DNA from: Thermohalobaculum sp039822785
GTDB lineage: Bacteria; Pseudomonadota; Alphaproteobacteria; Rhodobacterales; Rhodobacteraceae
Direction: 5' to 3'
DNA length: 64,000 bases
Assembly: GCA_039822785.1 (NCBI GenBank)
Contig: JBCBMO010000001.1
Coordinates: 635,534 to 699,533 of the forward strand
The translations under genes and the position numbers were made by a program. How positions within the stretch are numbered: position 1 is the first letter of the stretch; each line of letters begins with the position of its first letter. Shown here piece after piece: positions 19,695 through 28,356 of this stretch. The notes beneath the pieces were generated by a model. The model was not told the DNA's origin. It did not search any database and saw nothing but the letters and a program-made list of their open reading frames with translations.

Positions 19695-20717
19695 ATGATG
19701 ACCGGCACCAGCAAGATCGCGATCCTCGCCGCTACCCTCACGCTCTTCGGCGCATCCGAGGCGCTGGCGACCCAGTGGAACGTCAGCCTCTGGGGTAAGC
19801 GCCGAGCCTTCACCGAGCATGTGCACAAGCTCGCCGAGCTGGTCGAGGCGAAGACCAACGGTGAGTTCACCTTCAACATCAGCTACGGCGGGCTGTCGAA
19901 CAACCGCGAGAACCTGGACAACATCTCCTTTGGCGCGATCGAGATGGCGCAGTTCTGCGCGGGCTACCACCCGGACAAGAACCCCACGATCACCGTGCTG
20001 GAGCTGCCCTTCCTGGGCGTCGCGACGCTGGAGGAAGAGGTCGCCGTGGCCCATGCGGTCTTCGAGCACCCGGCCACCGTCGCCGACCTCGGCCGCTGGA
20101 ACGCCAAGCTGCTGATGACCTCGCCGATGCCGCAGTACAACGTGGCCGGCAAGGGCGAGGCGCCGAGCACGCTGGAGGATTTCGCCAACATGCGCATCCG
20201 CGCCACGGGCGGCCTTGGCAAGGCTTTCCAGACCGTCGGTGCGGTGCCGACCTCGGTCACCTCCTCGGAGGCCTATAACGCCATGGAGTCGGGCGTCGTC
20301 GACGCCGTCGCCTTCGCGCAGCACGCGCATCTGGCCTTCCGCACCATCGATCTGGCGGACTATTGGACCACCAACCTAAACCCCGGCACGGTGAACTGCC
20401 CGGTGGTGGTGAACACCGATGCCTATGCCGCGCTGCCGGACAACTTCCGCACCGCACTGGACGAGAGCGTGGACGAGTCGATCGCCTACTACCTCGAGAA
20501 CTACGGCGCGCTCTTCGGCAAGTTCGACTCGATCGTCGAGGAGAAGGGCGTCGAGCGCGTCGAATTCTCCGCCGACCAGATCGCGGCCTTCAAGGCCAAG
20601 GCTGCCGACCCGGTACGCGAGCAGTGGATCGCGGACATGGAGGGCCAGGGCATCCCGGGTCAGGAGCTCTATGATCTGACGCAGAAGACGCTCGAGGACT
20701 TCCGCGCCTCCAACTGA
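19695..20717 (+). CDS. TRAP transporter periplasmic solute receptor (DctP family)
   Basis: 340 residues with a signal peptide ending near GASEALA. The conserved carboxylate-binding Arg is in MRIRATGG, and the FQTVGAVPTSV and SSEAYNAMESGVVDAV segments are typical DctP-family sequence. The two membrane subunits follow immediately, forming a complete TRAP system that imports an organic acid using an ion gradient. The substrate cannot be read. GGGAGAG lies upstream of the start. Confidence 0.9.
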   Translation: MMTGTSKIAILAATLTLFGASEALATQWNVSLWGKRRAFTEHVHKLAELVEAKTNGEFTFNISYGGLSNNRENLDNISFGAIEMAQFCAGYHPDKNPTITVLELPFLGVATLEEEVAVAHAVFEHPATVADLGRWNAKLLMTSPMPQYNVAGKGEAPSTLEDFANMRIRATGGLGKAFQTVGAVPTSVTSSEAYNAMESGVVDAVAFAQHAHLAFRTIDLADYWTTNLNPGTVNCPVVVNTDAYAALPDNFRTALDESVDESIAYYLENYGALFGKFDSIVEEKGVERVEFSADQIAAFKAKAADPVREQWIADMEGQGIPGQELYDLTQKTLEDFRASN

Positions 20718-20792
20718 GGTCGCTCTCCTCTCTAAGGCCTGTCGCACCGTCGCGTGCGGCGGGCACCTCAAGACAACACGCGTGAGGGCGCC

Positions 20793-21437
20793 ATGAGCTC
20801 GGCCAGCGTGCCCGAGGACGACAGCCTGCTGTCGCGGGCGGACCGCTTTCTCTTCAAGATCGAATACGGCTTCGCGGTCGGCGCCGGGGTTTTCATCCTG
20901 GTGGTGATGATGGTCTCGGTCGCCAACATCCTGGGCCGGCGCTTCTTCGATCTGCCCGTCCCCGGCTTTGTCGACTGGATGGAGCAGGCGGTGCCCCTGA
21001 TCGCCTTTCTCGCCGTCGCCTATTGCCAGCGCCAGGGCGGGCATATCCGCATGGACCTGCTGGTCGGCGCCCTCAGGGGCCGGGCGCTGTATCTGTTCGA
21101 ATGGCTGTCGACGCTCTTCATCCTGGTGCTGGTCGTGGTGCTGATCTACGGCTCCTGGCTGCACTTCGAGCGCTCCTTCGATTGGAACGCGCCCTTCTAC
21201 AGCCGCGACAGCACCATCGACATCGGCCTGCCGATCTGGCCGGTGAAACTGCTTGTGCCGGTGATGCTGAGCTTCCTGGCGGTGCGCCTCGCGCTCCAGC
21301 TCTGGGCCTTCTCGGTCGCGCTGCGCGACAACCCCGCGGTGCAGGTCGCCGTGCCGCGGATCGAGAGCGCGGCCGAACAGGCCGAGCACGAGGCCGAGAC
21401 GCTGCATGACGTCGATACGCGGGAGGGGGCCCGATGA
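20793..21437 (+). CDS. TRAP transporter small permease (DctQ family)
   Basis: 214 residues with four predicted membrane helices (about 30-52, 65-85, 102-124 and 150-170). The NILGRRFFDLPVPGFVDWME motif is typical of DctQ. ATG 20793 was preferred over an upstream ATG at 20754 because it follows GTGAGGG and leaves the usual N-terminal length. The C-terminal tail is Glu-rich. The stop overlaps the start of the large permease. Confidence 0.88.
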   Translation: MSSASVPEDDSLLSRADRFLFKIEYGFAVGAGVFILVVMMVSVANILGRRFFDLPVPGFVDWMEQAVPLIAFLAVAYCQRQGGHIRMDLLVGALRGRALYLFEWLSTLFILVLVVVLIYGSWLHFERSFDWNAPFYSRDSTIDIGLPIWPVKLLVPVMLSFLAVRLALQLWAFSVALRDNPAVQVAVPRIESAAEQAEHEAETLHDVDTREGAR

Positions 21438-22852
21438 CCGCCATCGACGTCTCCATCCTGCTGGCGGGCGTGCTGATCGTCCTGGTGATGATCGGCGTGC
21501 GCGTGGCCTTTGCCACCGGGTTCATCGGTTTCCTCGGCATCGTGCTCGTCTTCATGTTCGAGCGGAACCAGCCCTTTATCGACTTTGCCCCCAACGGCGA
21601 TCTGCGCGGCGCGCTCGGCATCGCGCTGCAGATCGCGGGGCAGATTCCGCACTCCAAGATGTCGAGCTATGTGCTTGGCCTGATCCCGACCTTCATCCTG
21701 ATCGGCTTCCTCGCCTATTACGCCGGCCTCACGCGCGCACTGTTCGAGGCGGCGAAGCGCTGGGTGGCCTGGCTGCCCGGCGGCCTCGGCCTGTCGACGG
21801 TCTTTGCCACGGCGGGTTTCGCTGCGGTCTCGGGCGCCTCCGTCGCGACCTCCGCCGTCTTCGCGCGGATCGCGATCCCGGAGATGCTGAAGCTCAACTA
21901 TGACAAGCGCTTCGCGGCGGGTGTCGTGGCGGCGGGCGGCACGCTCGCCTCGCTGATCCCGCCCTCGGCGATCCTGGTGATCTACGCCATCATCACCGAA
22001 AGCTCGGTCGGCCAACTGCTGCTCGCGGGCTTCCTGCCGGGCGCTGTCTCAGCGCTCATCTACGGCGGGCTCGTGATCCTGTTGGCCAAGGCGCGCCCGG
22101 ACCTTGGGCCCCCCGTCGGCGGCTTCACGCTGAAGGAGCGCATGGCCGCCCTGCCCGGCGCGCTGCCGATCCTCTTCGTCGTCTTCATCATCATCTTCTG
22201 CATCTATGGCGGTTGGGGCACCCCGACCGAGGCCGGGGCCCTCGGCGCCTTCGTCGTGCTGGTGATGGCGCTGGCGCGCGGCATGTCCTGGGCCAACCTG
22301 CGCGACGCCCTGGTCGAAAGCGCCAAGCTGTCGGCCATGATCCTGACGATGATCTGGGGCGTGCTGATCTACGTGCGCTACCTGGGCTTCGCGGACCTGC
22401 CGGGCGCCTTCTCCGACTGGATCACCTCGCTCGAACAGCCGCCGATGCTGACGCTGATGTGCATCCTGCTCGCCTATGTGGTGCTGGGCATGTTCATGGA
22501 TGCGATCGGGATGCTGATCCTGACCCTGCCCATCACCTTCCCGGCGGTGATCGCGCTCAACGGCGGGCCGAATGTGACCGCGGAGGCCTCGGCCCTCGGC
22601 ATGACCGCAGATCAGGTCGCCGTCTGGTTCGGCATCATCGTGGTCAAGATGGCGGAGCTCTGTCTCATCACGCCACCCATAGGACTGAACTGCTACGTCG
22701 TCGCCGGCGTCGCGCGGGAGCGGCACGGCATAACCGTGCAGGACGTGTTCCGCGGCGCCTCACCGTTCTTCATCGCCGACGTGGCCACGGTCGCCGTCCT
22801 GATCGCCTTTCCCGGCATCGTGTTGTGGTTGCCGAACTTCGTGATGGGGTAA
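21434..22852 (+). CDS. TRAP transporter large permease (DctM family)
   Basis: 472 residues, a polytopic inner-membrane protein with the DctM signature GASVATSAVFARIAIPEM, the SLIPPSAILVIYAI segment and the C-terminal ELCLITPPIGLNCYVVAGV. The ATG overlaps the small-permease stop (ATGA). This subunit carries the substrate path. Together with the receptor and small permease it makes a complete secondary TRAP importer. An insert of about 30 residues (FMFERNQPFIDFAPNGDLRG) sits after the first helix. Confidence 0.92.
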   Translation: MTAIDVSILLAGVLIVLVMIGVRVAFATGFIGFLGIVLVFMFERNQPFIDFAPNGDLRGALGIALQIAGQIPHSKMSSYVLGLIPTFILIGFLAYYAGLTRALFEAAKRWVAWLPGGLGLSTVFATAGFAAVSGASVATSAVFARIAIPEMLKLNYDKRFAAGVVAAGGTLASLIPPSAILVIYAIITESSVGQLLLAGFLPGAVSALIYGGLVILLAKARPDLGPPVGGFTLKERMAALPGALPILFVVFIIIFCIYGGWGTPTEAGALGAFVVLVMALARGMSWANLRDALVESAKLSAMILTMIWGVLIYVRYLGFADLPGAFSDWITSLEQPPMLTLMCILLAYVVLGMFMDAIGMLILTLPITFPAVIALNGGPNVTAEASALGMTADQVAVWFGIIVVKMAELCLITPPIGLNCYVVAGVARERHGITVQDVFRGASPFFIADVATVAVLIAFPGIVLWLPNFVMG

Positions 22853-22935
22853 CGCACAATTCGTCATAAGCCGTCAGATTGCGGCGCGCGGGGCGGATCG
22901 GTCATCCTGCCCGCCGCTTGAGGACGGAGGCGCGC

Positions 22936-23598
22936 ATGTACACCATCACCCTGGGCGACAAGGCCTATTCCAGCTGGTCGATGCGCGGCTGGCTCTTGCT
23001 CGACGCCTTCGGCCTGCCCTACCGGGAGGAGGCGGTGCCCATGTACAGCGACGCCTTCACCACCATGGCCGCAACCAGGGCACCGGCGCGCTCCGTGCCC
23101 CAGATCGCCTGGACCGAGGGCGGGAGGGAGCGGCGCGTCTGGGACACCCTCGCCATCGCCGAGACCCTGGCGGAGCGGCATCCGGAGGCTGGGATCTGGC
23201 CCGCCGACCCCGACCTGCGCGCGGGCGCCCGGGTGCTCGCCGCCCAGATGCACGCAGGCTTCGGCGGCTTTCGCGCGGGCGCGCCCATGAACCTGCACCG
23301 CCACGCCGAACCCCTTCAGAGCCCCACCGCCGAGATGCAGGAGGGGATCGAGCGGCTCGAGGAGCTTTGGGCCTGGGCCCTCGCCGCCGCCGGTGGCCCC
23401 TGGCTCTGCGGTGCCGCTTTCTGCGCCGCCGATGCCTTTGCCGTGCCCTATGCCTTCCGCCTCACGGGCTATGCGCTCGGCTCGGGCCGCTCGGCCGGAT
23501 ACATCGCGCGGCTGCAGAGCCACCCCTCCGTCGTCCGCTGGGTGGAGGCGGCGGAGGCCGATCCGCGCCGCATGGCCCGCTACGACGACGTGAGATAA
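22936..23598 (+). CDS. Glutathione S-transferase family protein
   Basis: 220 residues. The N-terminal thioredoxin-like domain begins MYTITLGDKAYSSWSMRGWL, and the SWS tract provides the Ser of zeta/theta-like bacterial GSTs. RSVPQIAWT includes the cis-Pro, and VWDTLAIAETLAE covers the glutathione gamma-Glu site. The C-terminal all-helical domain has CAADAFAVPYAFRL. ATG 22936 follows ACGGAGG. Substrate unknown. It is not part of the thiamine operon, which starts after the riboswitch downstream. Confidence 0.85.
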   Translation: MYTITLGDKAYSSWSMRGWLLLDAFGLPYREEAVPMYSDAFTTMAATRAPARSVPQIAWTEGGRERRVWDTLAIAETLAERHPEAGIWPADPDLRAGARVLAAQMHAGFGGFRAGAPMNLHRHAEPLQSPTAEMQEGIERLEELWAWALAAAGGPWLCGAAFCAADAFAVPYAFRLTGYALGSGRSAGYIARLQSHPSVVRWVEAAEADPRRMARYDDVR

Positions 23599-23603
23599 GC
23601 CCA

Positions 23604-23733
23604 GGGCGCGTCAGGGGTGACAGCGCCCGCGGTTTCTGGTTTTCAGGGGCCTGAGACGGGGGTGCCTTCGCACATGGTGGCCGACAGGCACCCTCGGAAC
23701 CGGATCCGGGTCGCACCGGCGGAGAGCGTGCTC
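23604..23733 (+). promoter_or_regulatory. TPP (thiamine pyrophosphate) riboswitch
   Basis: The 5' leader of the thiamine operon has the THI-element landmarks in order: AGGGGTG (23613-23619), the core CTGAGA (23651-23656), a long P3 stem (GGGTGCC paired with GGCACCC) and the second core AACCGGATCCGG followed by CCGGCGGAG. The ends can pair as P1 (GCGCG 23606-23610 with CGTGC 23727-23731). The GGAG that would serve as ribosome-binding site is inside the 3' core, so TPP binding should hide it and repress translation. Confidence 0.85.
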
Positions 23734-23735
23734 TA

Positions 23736-24584
23736 ATGGACAAGCAGGAGCAGCGGCGCTCAGGAGCGCTTCGGCGTGCAAGCCCCGCCAAGGACATCCC
23801 GCGCAGCGTCGGCAGCCGCCTGGCTGCGATGCGGGAGGCGGGCCCCGCGGTGCACCTGATCTCCCCCACCGCCACCCTGCCCTTTCAGACCGATGCGCTG
23901 GCGGCCGCCGGCGGCAAGCCAATGACGATCCTGACGCGGGAAGAAGTGACCGAGGTCACGGCCCTCACCGCGGCGCTGTCGCTCTCCATCGGGGCGCTTC
24001 GCCCGGAGCTGCTCGACACCATGCTCTGGGCCGTGGAGACCGCCCGCGGCCAGGGCAACCCATGGGTCTTCGATGTGGCGGAGGCAGGCGCCACCAACTT
24101 CCGCCGCCAGCCCATGGCCGCCCTCATCGGCCGCCGCCCGGCGGTGATCGCCGGCCCTGCCGCCGATATCATGACCCTCGCGGGCCTGGGGCGGGAGTTG
24201 GGCGCAGAGGACACGCTGCTCAAGGCCGCCCGCGCCATCGCCCTCCGCTTCGAAGCCGTGGTCGCCGTCCTCGCGGACGAGCCTGTGCTGACCGACGGCA
24301 CGCGAGCACTGCTGATCCACGGCGGCCACCCGGTCACTGACCGTGTGCCCGGCATCGCGGCGGCCCGTCCGACCCTGATCGCCGCCTTCCTGGCGAGCGG
24401 GCTCTCAAGCGGTGAGGGCGCGATGGAGGCCGCGACCGCCGCGCTCGCCCTCGACGCCGCTGCGGGGTTCGAGGCCGGGCGGCGCAGCGCAGGCCCCGGA
24501 AGCGTCGCCATGCACTATCTCGACCGACTGGCCTTGCTCAGCCCCGCCGAGCTTGATGATGTCACCCGCATCACCCCCCTCTGA
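23736..24584 (+). CDS. ThiM-like protein (hydroxyethylthiazole kinase fold) with altered active-site motifs
   Basis: 282 residues aligning throughout with hydroxyethylthiazole kinase, but nearly every ligand motif is changed. The substrate Asn segment (usually N-I-T-N...A-N-x-L) reads LISP...TDAL. The DPVGAGAT(P/x)xRT loop reads DVAEAGATNFRR. RGNxSEI reads AGPAADI. The TGTGC loop carrying the catalytic Cys reads PGIAAARPT. VLTDG is retained. It also has an N-terminal extension of about 45 residues. It starts three bases after the TPP riboswitch and precedes thiD, so the context is thiamine salvage, but a kinase reaction is doubtful on sequence. It may be a non-catalytic or re-purposed member. 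Confidence 0.75.
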   Translation: MDKQEQRRSGALRRASPAKDIPRSVGSRLAAMREAGPAVHLISPTATLPFQTDALAAAGGKPMTILTREEVTEVTALTAALSLSIGALRPELLDTMLWAVETARGQGNPWVFDVAEAGATNFRRQPMAALIGRRPAVIAGPAADIMTLAGLGRELGAEDTLLKAARAIALRFEAVVAVLADEPVLTDGTRALLIHGGHPVTDRVPGIAAARPTLIAAFLASGLSSGEGAMEAATAALALDAAAGFEAGRRSAGPGSVAMHYLDRLALLSPAELDDVTRITPL

Positions 24585-24605
24585 CCGAAGGCGCGACGAC
24601 CGACC

Positions 24606-25424
24606 ATGATCCCCAACGTGCTGTCCATCGCCGGCTCCGACCCCTCCGGCGGCGCCGGTATCCAGACCGACATCAAGGCGATCAGCGCCAACGGCGGCTT
24701 TGCCATGGCGGCACTGACGGCACTGACAGCGCAGAACACCTTGGGCGTCACCGGCGTTCACCTCGTGCCGCCCGGTTTCGTGCGCCAGCAGATCGACACG
24801 GTCTTCGAGGATGTGGCCGTACATGGGGTGAAGATCGGGATGGTTGCGAACGCCGAGATCGCCGCCGCGGTGGCCGAGGCGCTGGAGGGCCAGCGGGGCG
24901 CCGGGCGCCTGCCACCCGTGGTCCTCGACCCGGTCATGGTCGCCTCCACCGGTGCGCGGCTGCTCGACGATGCGGCCGTCGCGACCATCGTCTCGCGCCT
25001 CATGCCGCTCGCCGCGGTCGTCACCCCCAACCTGCGCGAGCTCGCCGCCCTCACCGACCAGCCCATCGCGGAGGATCGGGAGGCGATGCGCGCCCAAGCC
25101 ACGATCCTGCGCGACGCCGGCGCTGCGGCGGTGCTCGCCAAGGGCGGCCATATGACCGGCGCCGACAGCCCGGATCTGTTGCTGACGGCCCAAGGCGAGA
25201 CCTGGCTCGATGCGCCGCGGGTCGCGACCAAGAACACCCATGGCACCGGCTGCTCCCTAGGCTCTGCGCTCGCGACCCACCTCGCGCTGGGCCTCGCCCT
25301 GCCCCAGGCCGCGGCCGCCGCCAAGCGCTTCATCGCGGGCGCCATCGCTGCCGCGGACACGCTTTCGGTCGGCAGCGGCCACGGCCCCGTGCACCACTTC
25401 CACGCCCTCTACCCCCAAGGTTGA
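24606..25424 (+). CDS. thiD: Hydroxymethylpyrimidine/phosphomethylpyrimidine kinase
   Basis: 272 residues, the normal ThiD length. It phosphorylates HMP and HMP-phosphate to HMP-PP for thiamine synthesis or salvage. Motifs: VLSIAGSDPSGGAGIQTDIK (substrate binding), VHGVKIGMV, DPVMVASTGARLL, TPNLREL and the anion-hole/catalytic KNTHGTGCSLGSALA, with the Cys that the upstream ThiM-like protein lacks. It is the second gene of the riboswitch-controlled operon. Confidence 0.95.
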   Translation: MIPNVLSIAGSDPSGGAGIQTDIKAISANGGFAMAALTALTAQNTLGVTGVHLVPPGFVRQQIDTVFEDVAVHGVKIGMVANAEIAAAVAEALEGQRGAGRLPPVVLDPVMVASTGARLLDDAAVATIVSRLMPLAAVVTPNLRELAALTDQPIAEDREAMRAQATILRDAGAAAVLAKGGHMTGADSPDLLLTAQGETWLDAPRVATKNTHGTGCSLGSALATHLALGLALPQAAAAAKRFIAGAIAAADTLSVGSGHGPVHHFHALYPQG

Positions 25425-25429
25425 CGCCG

Positions 25430-26110
25430 ATGCCGAACCCGCTTTTCCCCGCCCTGCGCGAGACCTGCCGGCCCGCCTGGGAGGCCTATGTCGACCACGC
25501 CTTCGTGCGTGGCATGCAGGACGGCACCCTCCCGCGGGAGGCATACCTGCGGTATCTGCGCCAGGACTACGTCTTCCTCATCCACTTCAGCCGCGCCTGG
25601 GCGCTCGCCGCGGTCAAGACCGACCGGATCGCCGAGATGCGCCTCTGCGCGGCCACGGTGAACGCCCTGATCGGGGAGGAGATCGAGCTTCACATCCAGA
25701 CCTGCGCCCGGGAGGGGATCTCGCTCGAGGACCTCGAGGCGACGGTCGAGGCTCCCGCCTGCCTCGCCTACACCCGCTATGTCACCGATGCGGGTCTGCG
25801 CGGCGACCTCTTGGACCTGCTCGTGGCCCTGGCGCCCTGCGTGCTCGGCTACGGCGACATCGGTCCGCGCCTCGCCACCGCCACCGATGGCCCCCCGGCC
25901 GACCACCCTTACGCCGAGTGGATCGGGGTCTACGCGGGCGACGACTACCAGGGCGCTTGCCGGGCGGTAGAGACGCTGATCGGTGATGTGGCCGACCGTA
26001 CCATCGGCCCCGACCCCCAGGCCGCCCCGCGCTGGCCCGACCTGGTCCGCCAGTTCGACACCGCCTGCCGCCTGGAAGCCGACTTCTGGCAACACGGCCT
26101 GACGGGCTGA
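25430..26110 (+). CDS. tenA: Aminopyrimidine aminohydrolase / thiaminase II (TenA)
   Basis: 226 residues of the TenA family. Visible motifs: YVDHAFVRGMQDGTLPREAY, LRQDYVFLIHF, the active-site Cys in LAPCVLGYGDIG, and the C-terminal Glu in CRLEADFWQ. TenA hydrolyses amino-HMP from degraded thiamine, feeding thiD next to it. ATG 25430 was chosen over the overlapping TTG at 25421. Third gene of the TPP-riboswitch operon. Confidence 0.93.
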   Translation: MPNPLFPALRETCRPAWEAYVDHAFVRGMQDGTLPREAYLRYLRQDYVFLIHFSRAWALAAVKTDRIAEMRLCAATVNALIGEEIELHIQTCAREGISLEDLEATVEAPACLAYTRYVTDAGLRGDLLDLLVALAPCVLGYGDIGPRLATATDGPPADHPYAEWIGVYAGDDYQGACRAVETLIGDVADRTIGPDPQAAPRWPDLVRQFDTACRLEADFWQHGLTG

Positions 26111-26133
26111 GCGCCGCACCGCCGCCGCGGCGC

Positions 26134-26210
26134 TGGCGACCCCGGTAGGACTCGAACCCACAACCTGGCGATTAGAAGTCGCCTGCTCTATCCAGTTGAG
26201 CTACGGGGCC
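26134..26210 (-). tRNA. tRNA-Arg (anticodon UCU)
   Basis: The minus strand gives a cloverleaf with acceptor GGCCCCG/CGGGGTC (one G-T pair), D-arm AGCTCAACTGGATAGAGC, anticodon stem GGCGA/TCGCC with loop CTTCTAA, T-arm with GGTTCGAGTCC, discriminator G and encoded CCA (26136-26134). Anticodon TCT reads AGA and AGG. Confidence 0.95.
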
Positions 26211-26375
26211 ATCGCGGCGGTGGCGCGGCCACCCGATCGATAGCCGCGCCGCGCCGGCGCTGCAACGATGGGCTGGCCGGTAATCTGGCCGGCAACCTGG
26301 GCGCTCACCTGGGCGATAACGCTGCAAGGCCGGGTGCCGACGGCGCCGGCACCGCGGGACGCGGTGACGGTGCGC

Positions 26376-26401
26376 AAAAAGCGTCGCGGCCCCGCCGCGA
26401 C
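26376..26401 (-). terminator. Rho-independent terminator after the EamA gene
   Basis: On the minus strand a 7-bp stem GTCGCGG/CCGCGAC with a 5-base loop is followed by GC and then TTTTT. It lies just past the EamA stop at 26412. Confidence 0.8.
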
Positions 26402-26411
26402 ACCGCTTGGT

Positions 26412-27323
26412 TCAACCCGGCCGGCGCGCCGTGAGCCAGCCGATGGCGCGCCCGTCCAGCCACAGCAGGCCGAGACCGATCAGCGCCATCCCCGCGATCT
26501 GCCGGGCCTCCAGCGTCTCGCCCAGAAAGCCCCAGCCGAGCAGGATCGCCGAGGGCGGCACCAACAGCGTCACGAGCATCACGTTGCCCGCCCCCGCCGC
26601 CGCCAGGATCCGGAAGAACAGCACGTAAGCGAGCGCCGTCGACAGCACTGCAAGCCCGAGGATGGAGAAGACGACCGCCAGCGAGGGCATCGGCAGCGCC
26701 CAGGGCGGTGCGACGACAAAGGCCGGGATCGCAAGGAGCAGCGTCGAGCCCGTGACCTGCCCCGCCGCCGCTACCGTGGGTTCGATCCCGAGACGCTTGA
26801 AGCGCCGACCCCAAATCCCGGCGAAACCGTAGGAAATCGTGGCCGCCAGCACTGCGAGCTGTGCTACGACCGCGGCCCCGATACCCTCCAACGCCTCCAC
26901 CCCGATCAGCACGACGACCCCCGCCAGACCCATGAGAACCCCGGTGATCCGACCGGGTGTCAGCGCCTCGTCCGCCGTCAGGAAATGCGCGAGCACGACG
27001 GCCGAGACCGGGGTCATGGCGTTGATGATCGAGGCGAGGCCTGATGCGATCTCGGTCTGTCCCCAAGCGATCAGGCTGAAGGGCACGACGTTGTTGAGAA
27101 GCCCCATGCCCAGAAAGGCGACCCAGGCAGCACGGGTCATGGGCAGGCTGCGTCCGGTCAGGCGGAGGAACAGCAACAGCGCCACCGCCGCCAGCGCCAC
27201 GCGCAGCCAGACCAGCATCAAGGGCGGGATCACCGCGACGATGATCTCCACAAAGAAGAACGATCCGCCCCACAGCACCGACAGCGCCAGCAGCATCCCC
27301 CAGGTCCCGGCCGTCATTCGCAT
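26412..27323 (-). CDS. EamA/DMT-superfamily permease
   Basis: 303 residues with about ten membrane helices arranged as two EamA repeats; the first starts WGMLLALSVLWGGSFFFVE and contains NNVVPFSLIAWGQT, the second contains ISYGFAGIWGRR. Family members export amino acids or metabolites across the inner membrane; this one's cargo is unknown. ATG 27323 follows GGAGGA by 7 bases; the longer frame upstream is not supported. A clear terminator follows the gene. Confidence 0.87.
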   Translation of the reverse strand: MRMTAGTWGMLLALSVLWGGSFFFVEIIVAVIPPLMLVWLRVALAAVALLLFLRLTGRSLPMTRAAWVAFLGMGLLNNVVPFSLIAWGQTEIASGLASIINAMTPVSAVVLAHFLTADEALTPGRITGVLMGLAGVVVLIGVEALEGIGAAVVAQLAVLAATISYGFAGIWGRRFKRLGIEPTVAAAGQVTGSTLLLAIPAFVVAPPWALPMPSLAVVFSILGLAVLSTALAYVLFFRILAAAGAGNVMLVTLLVPPSAILLGWGFLGETLEARQIAGMALIGLGLLWLDGRAIGWLTARRPG

Positions 27324-27461
27324 CGCATGCTCCTCCGCTCGCCAGCGCGTTTCTAGGGAGAGGACCGCCGGCGGGCAGCCCGTTTCTTGCGATGCCACGG
27401 CGTAACCGCGCGCTAAGGCCCTGCTGGCTATGCTCCTCTCGGCGCGCGAAAGGGGAATGCG

Positions 27462-28136
27462 ATGGACGACCAAGACACACTGTCTATGGCGCAACGACGG
27501 GCCCGGCGTCGGGCCGGCGCGCGCTGGCGTACGCGCCTGTTTCGCCGCTCGAGCCTGTGCCTGCTGCGGGTCAGCCTTGGTATGCTCCTCGTCTGGTGGG
27601 GTGCAGCGCGGATAAGCAACCCGGCCTTCGGCGTCCAGCTCTCGGATCGCTACTACTTCGGCCTGTTCTCCAACATCGATCTGCAGTTCGTGTTCGGGTG
27701 GCTCGAACTGACGGTGGGCCTGCTAGTGGTGGCCGGTCTGTTCCGGGCGGTCACCCTGCCGCTCATGCTGCTGATCGTAGGTTTCACCGCGGCGGTGATC
27801 TGGAAGGCGCTGATCGATCCTTTCGGCATTGTTACGCAGGAACGGATGAGCGCCGCGCGCGCCTTCTTCTACCCCTCCACCATCATCCTCTGTGCTGCCT
27901 GCGTGCTCACCGTGCTGCGACGGCTCGACCACATTGCCCTAGACTACATCCTGCCCCGCTACATCGCCTACATGCAGGAGCGTCAGCGCCGCATCAGCGC
28001 CCTGCCCACCGACATCGCGATCATGCCGGTGTCGGCGGCAAGTCCCTCTGCCATGCCTACGCGGGAGGACATCGCAGAACCGCCGTCCGGCGCCGAGAAG
28101 AAGCCGCCCAGCGAGCCGATCAACACGGCGGCTTAG
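27462..28136 (+). CDS. DoxX-like integral membrane protein
   Basis: 224 residues with a basic N-terminus (RRARRRAGARWRTRLFRR) and four likely membrane helices: LCLLRVSLGMLLVWWG, ELTVGLLVVAGLF, LPLMLLIVGFTAAVIW and TIILCAACVLTVL. The overall pattern recalls DoxX-type quinone-associated or thiosulfate-related proteins, but the similarity is general. The C-terminus is Pro-rich and cytosolic. AAAGGGG precedes the start. It is divergent from the EamA gene. Confidence 0.6.
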   Translation: MDDQDTLSMAQRRARRRAGARWRTRLFRRSSLCLLRVSLGMLLVWWGAARISNPAFGVQLSDRYYFGLFSNIDLQFVFGWLELTVGLLVVAGLFRAVTLPLMLLIVGFTAAVIWKALIDPFGIVTQERMSAARAFFYPSTIILCAACVLTVLRRLDHIALDYILPRYIAYMQERQRRISALPTDIAIMPVSAASPSAMPTREDIAEPPSGAEKKPPSEPINTAA

Positions 28137-28356
28137 TGGCCCTCGCTCCCGCAGGCCGCCCCGGCAGAGGGTGGATGCACCGAGAGATCCGTGCGCTCGG
28201 CGAAACGGCACTCGCAAGGGCGTCACGCTGTGGAAGAAAGAGGCCGGCGGTGGGAAGCTGCACCGGGACACGTGGAAGGCCGATGCCGGGGCGCCCTCGG
28301 CCGCCGGCGACCGAGCCCGCACCGCGGCGCGCCCGGCCAAAGCTAAGCCGTGAGGC

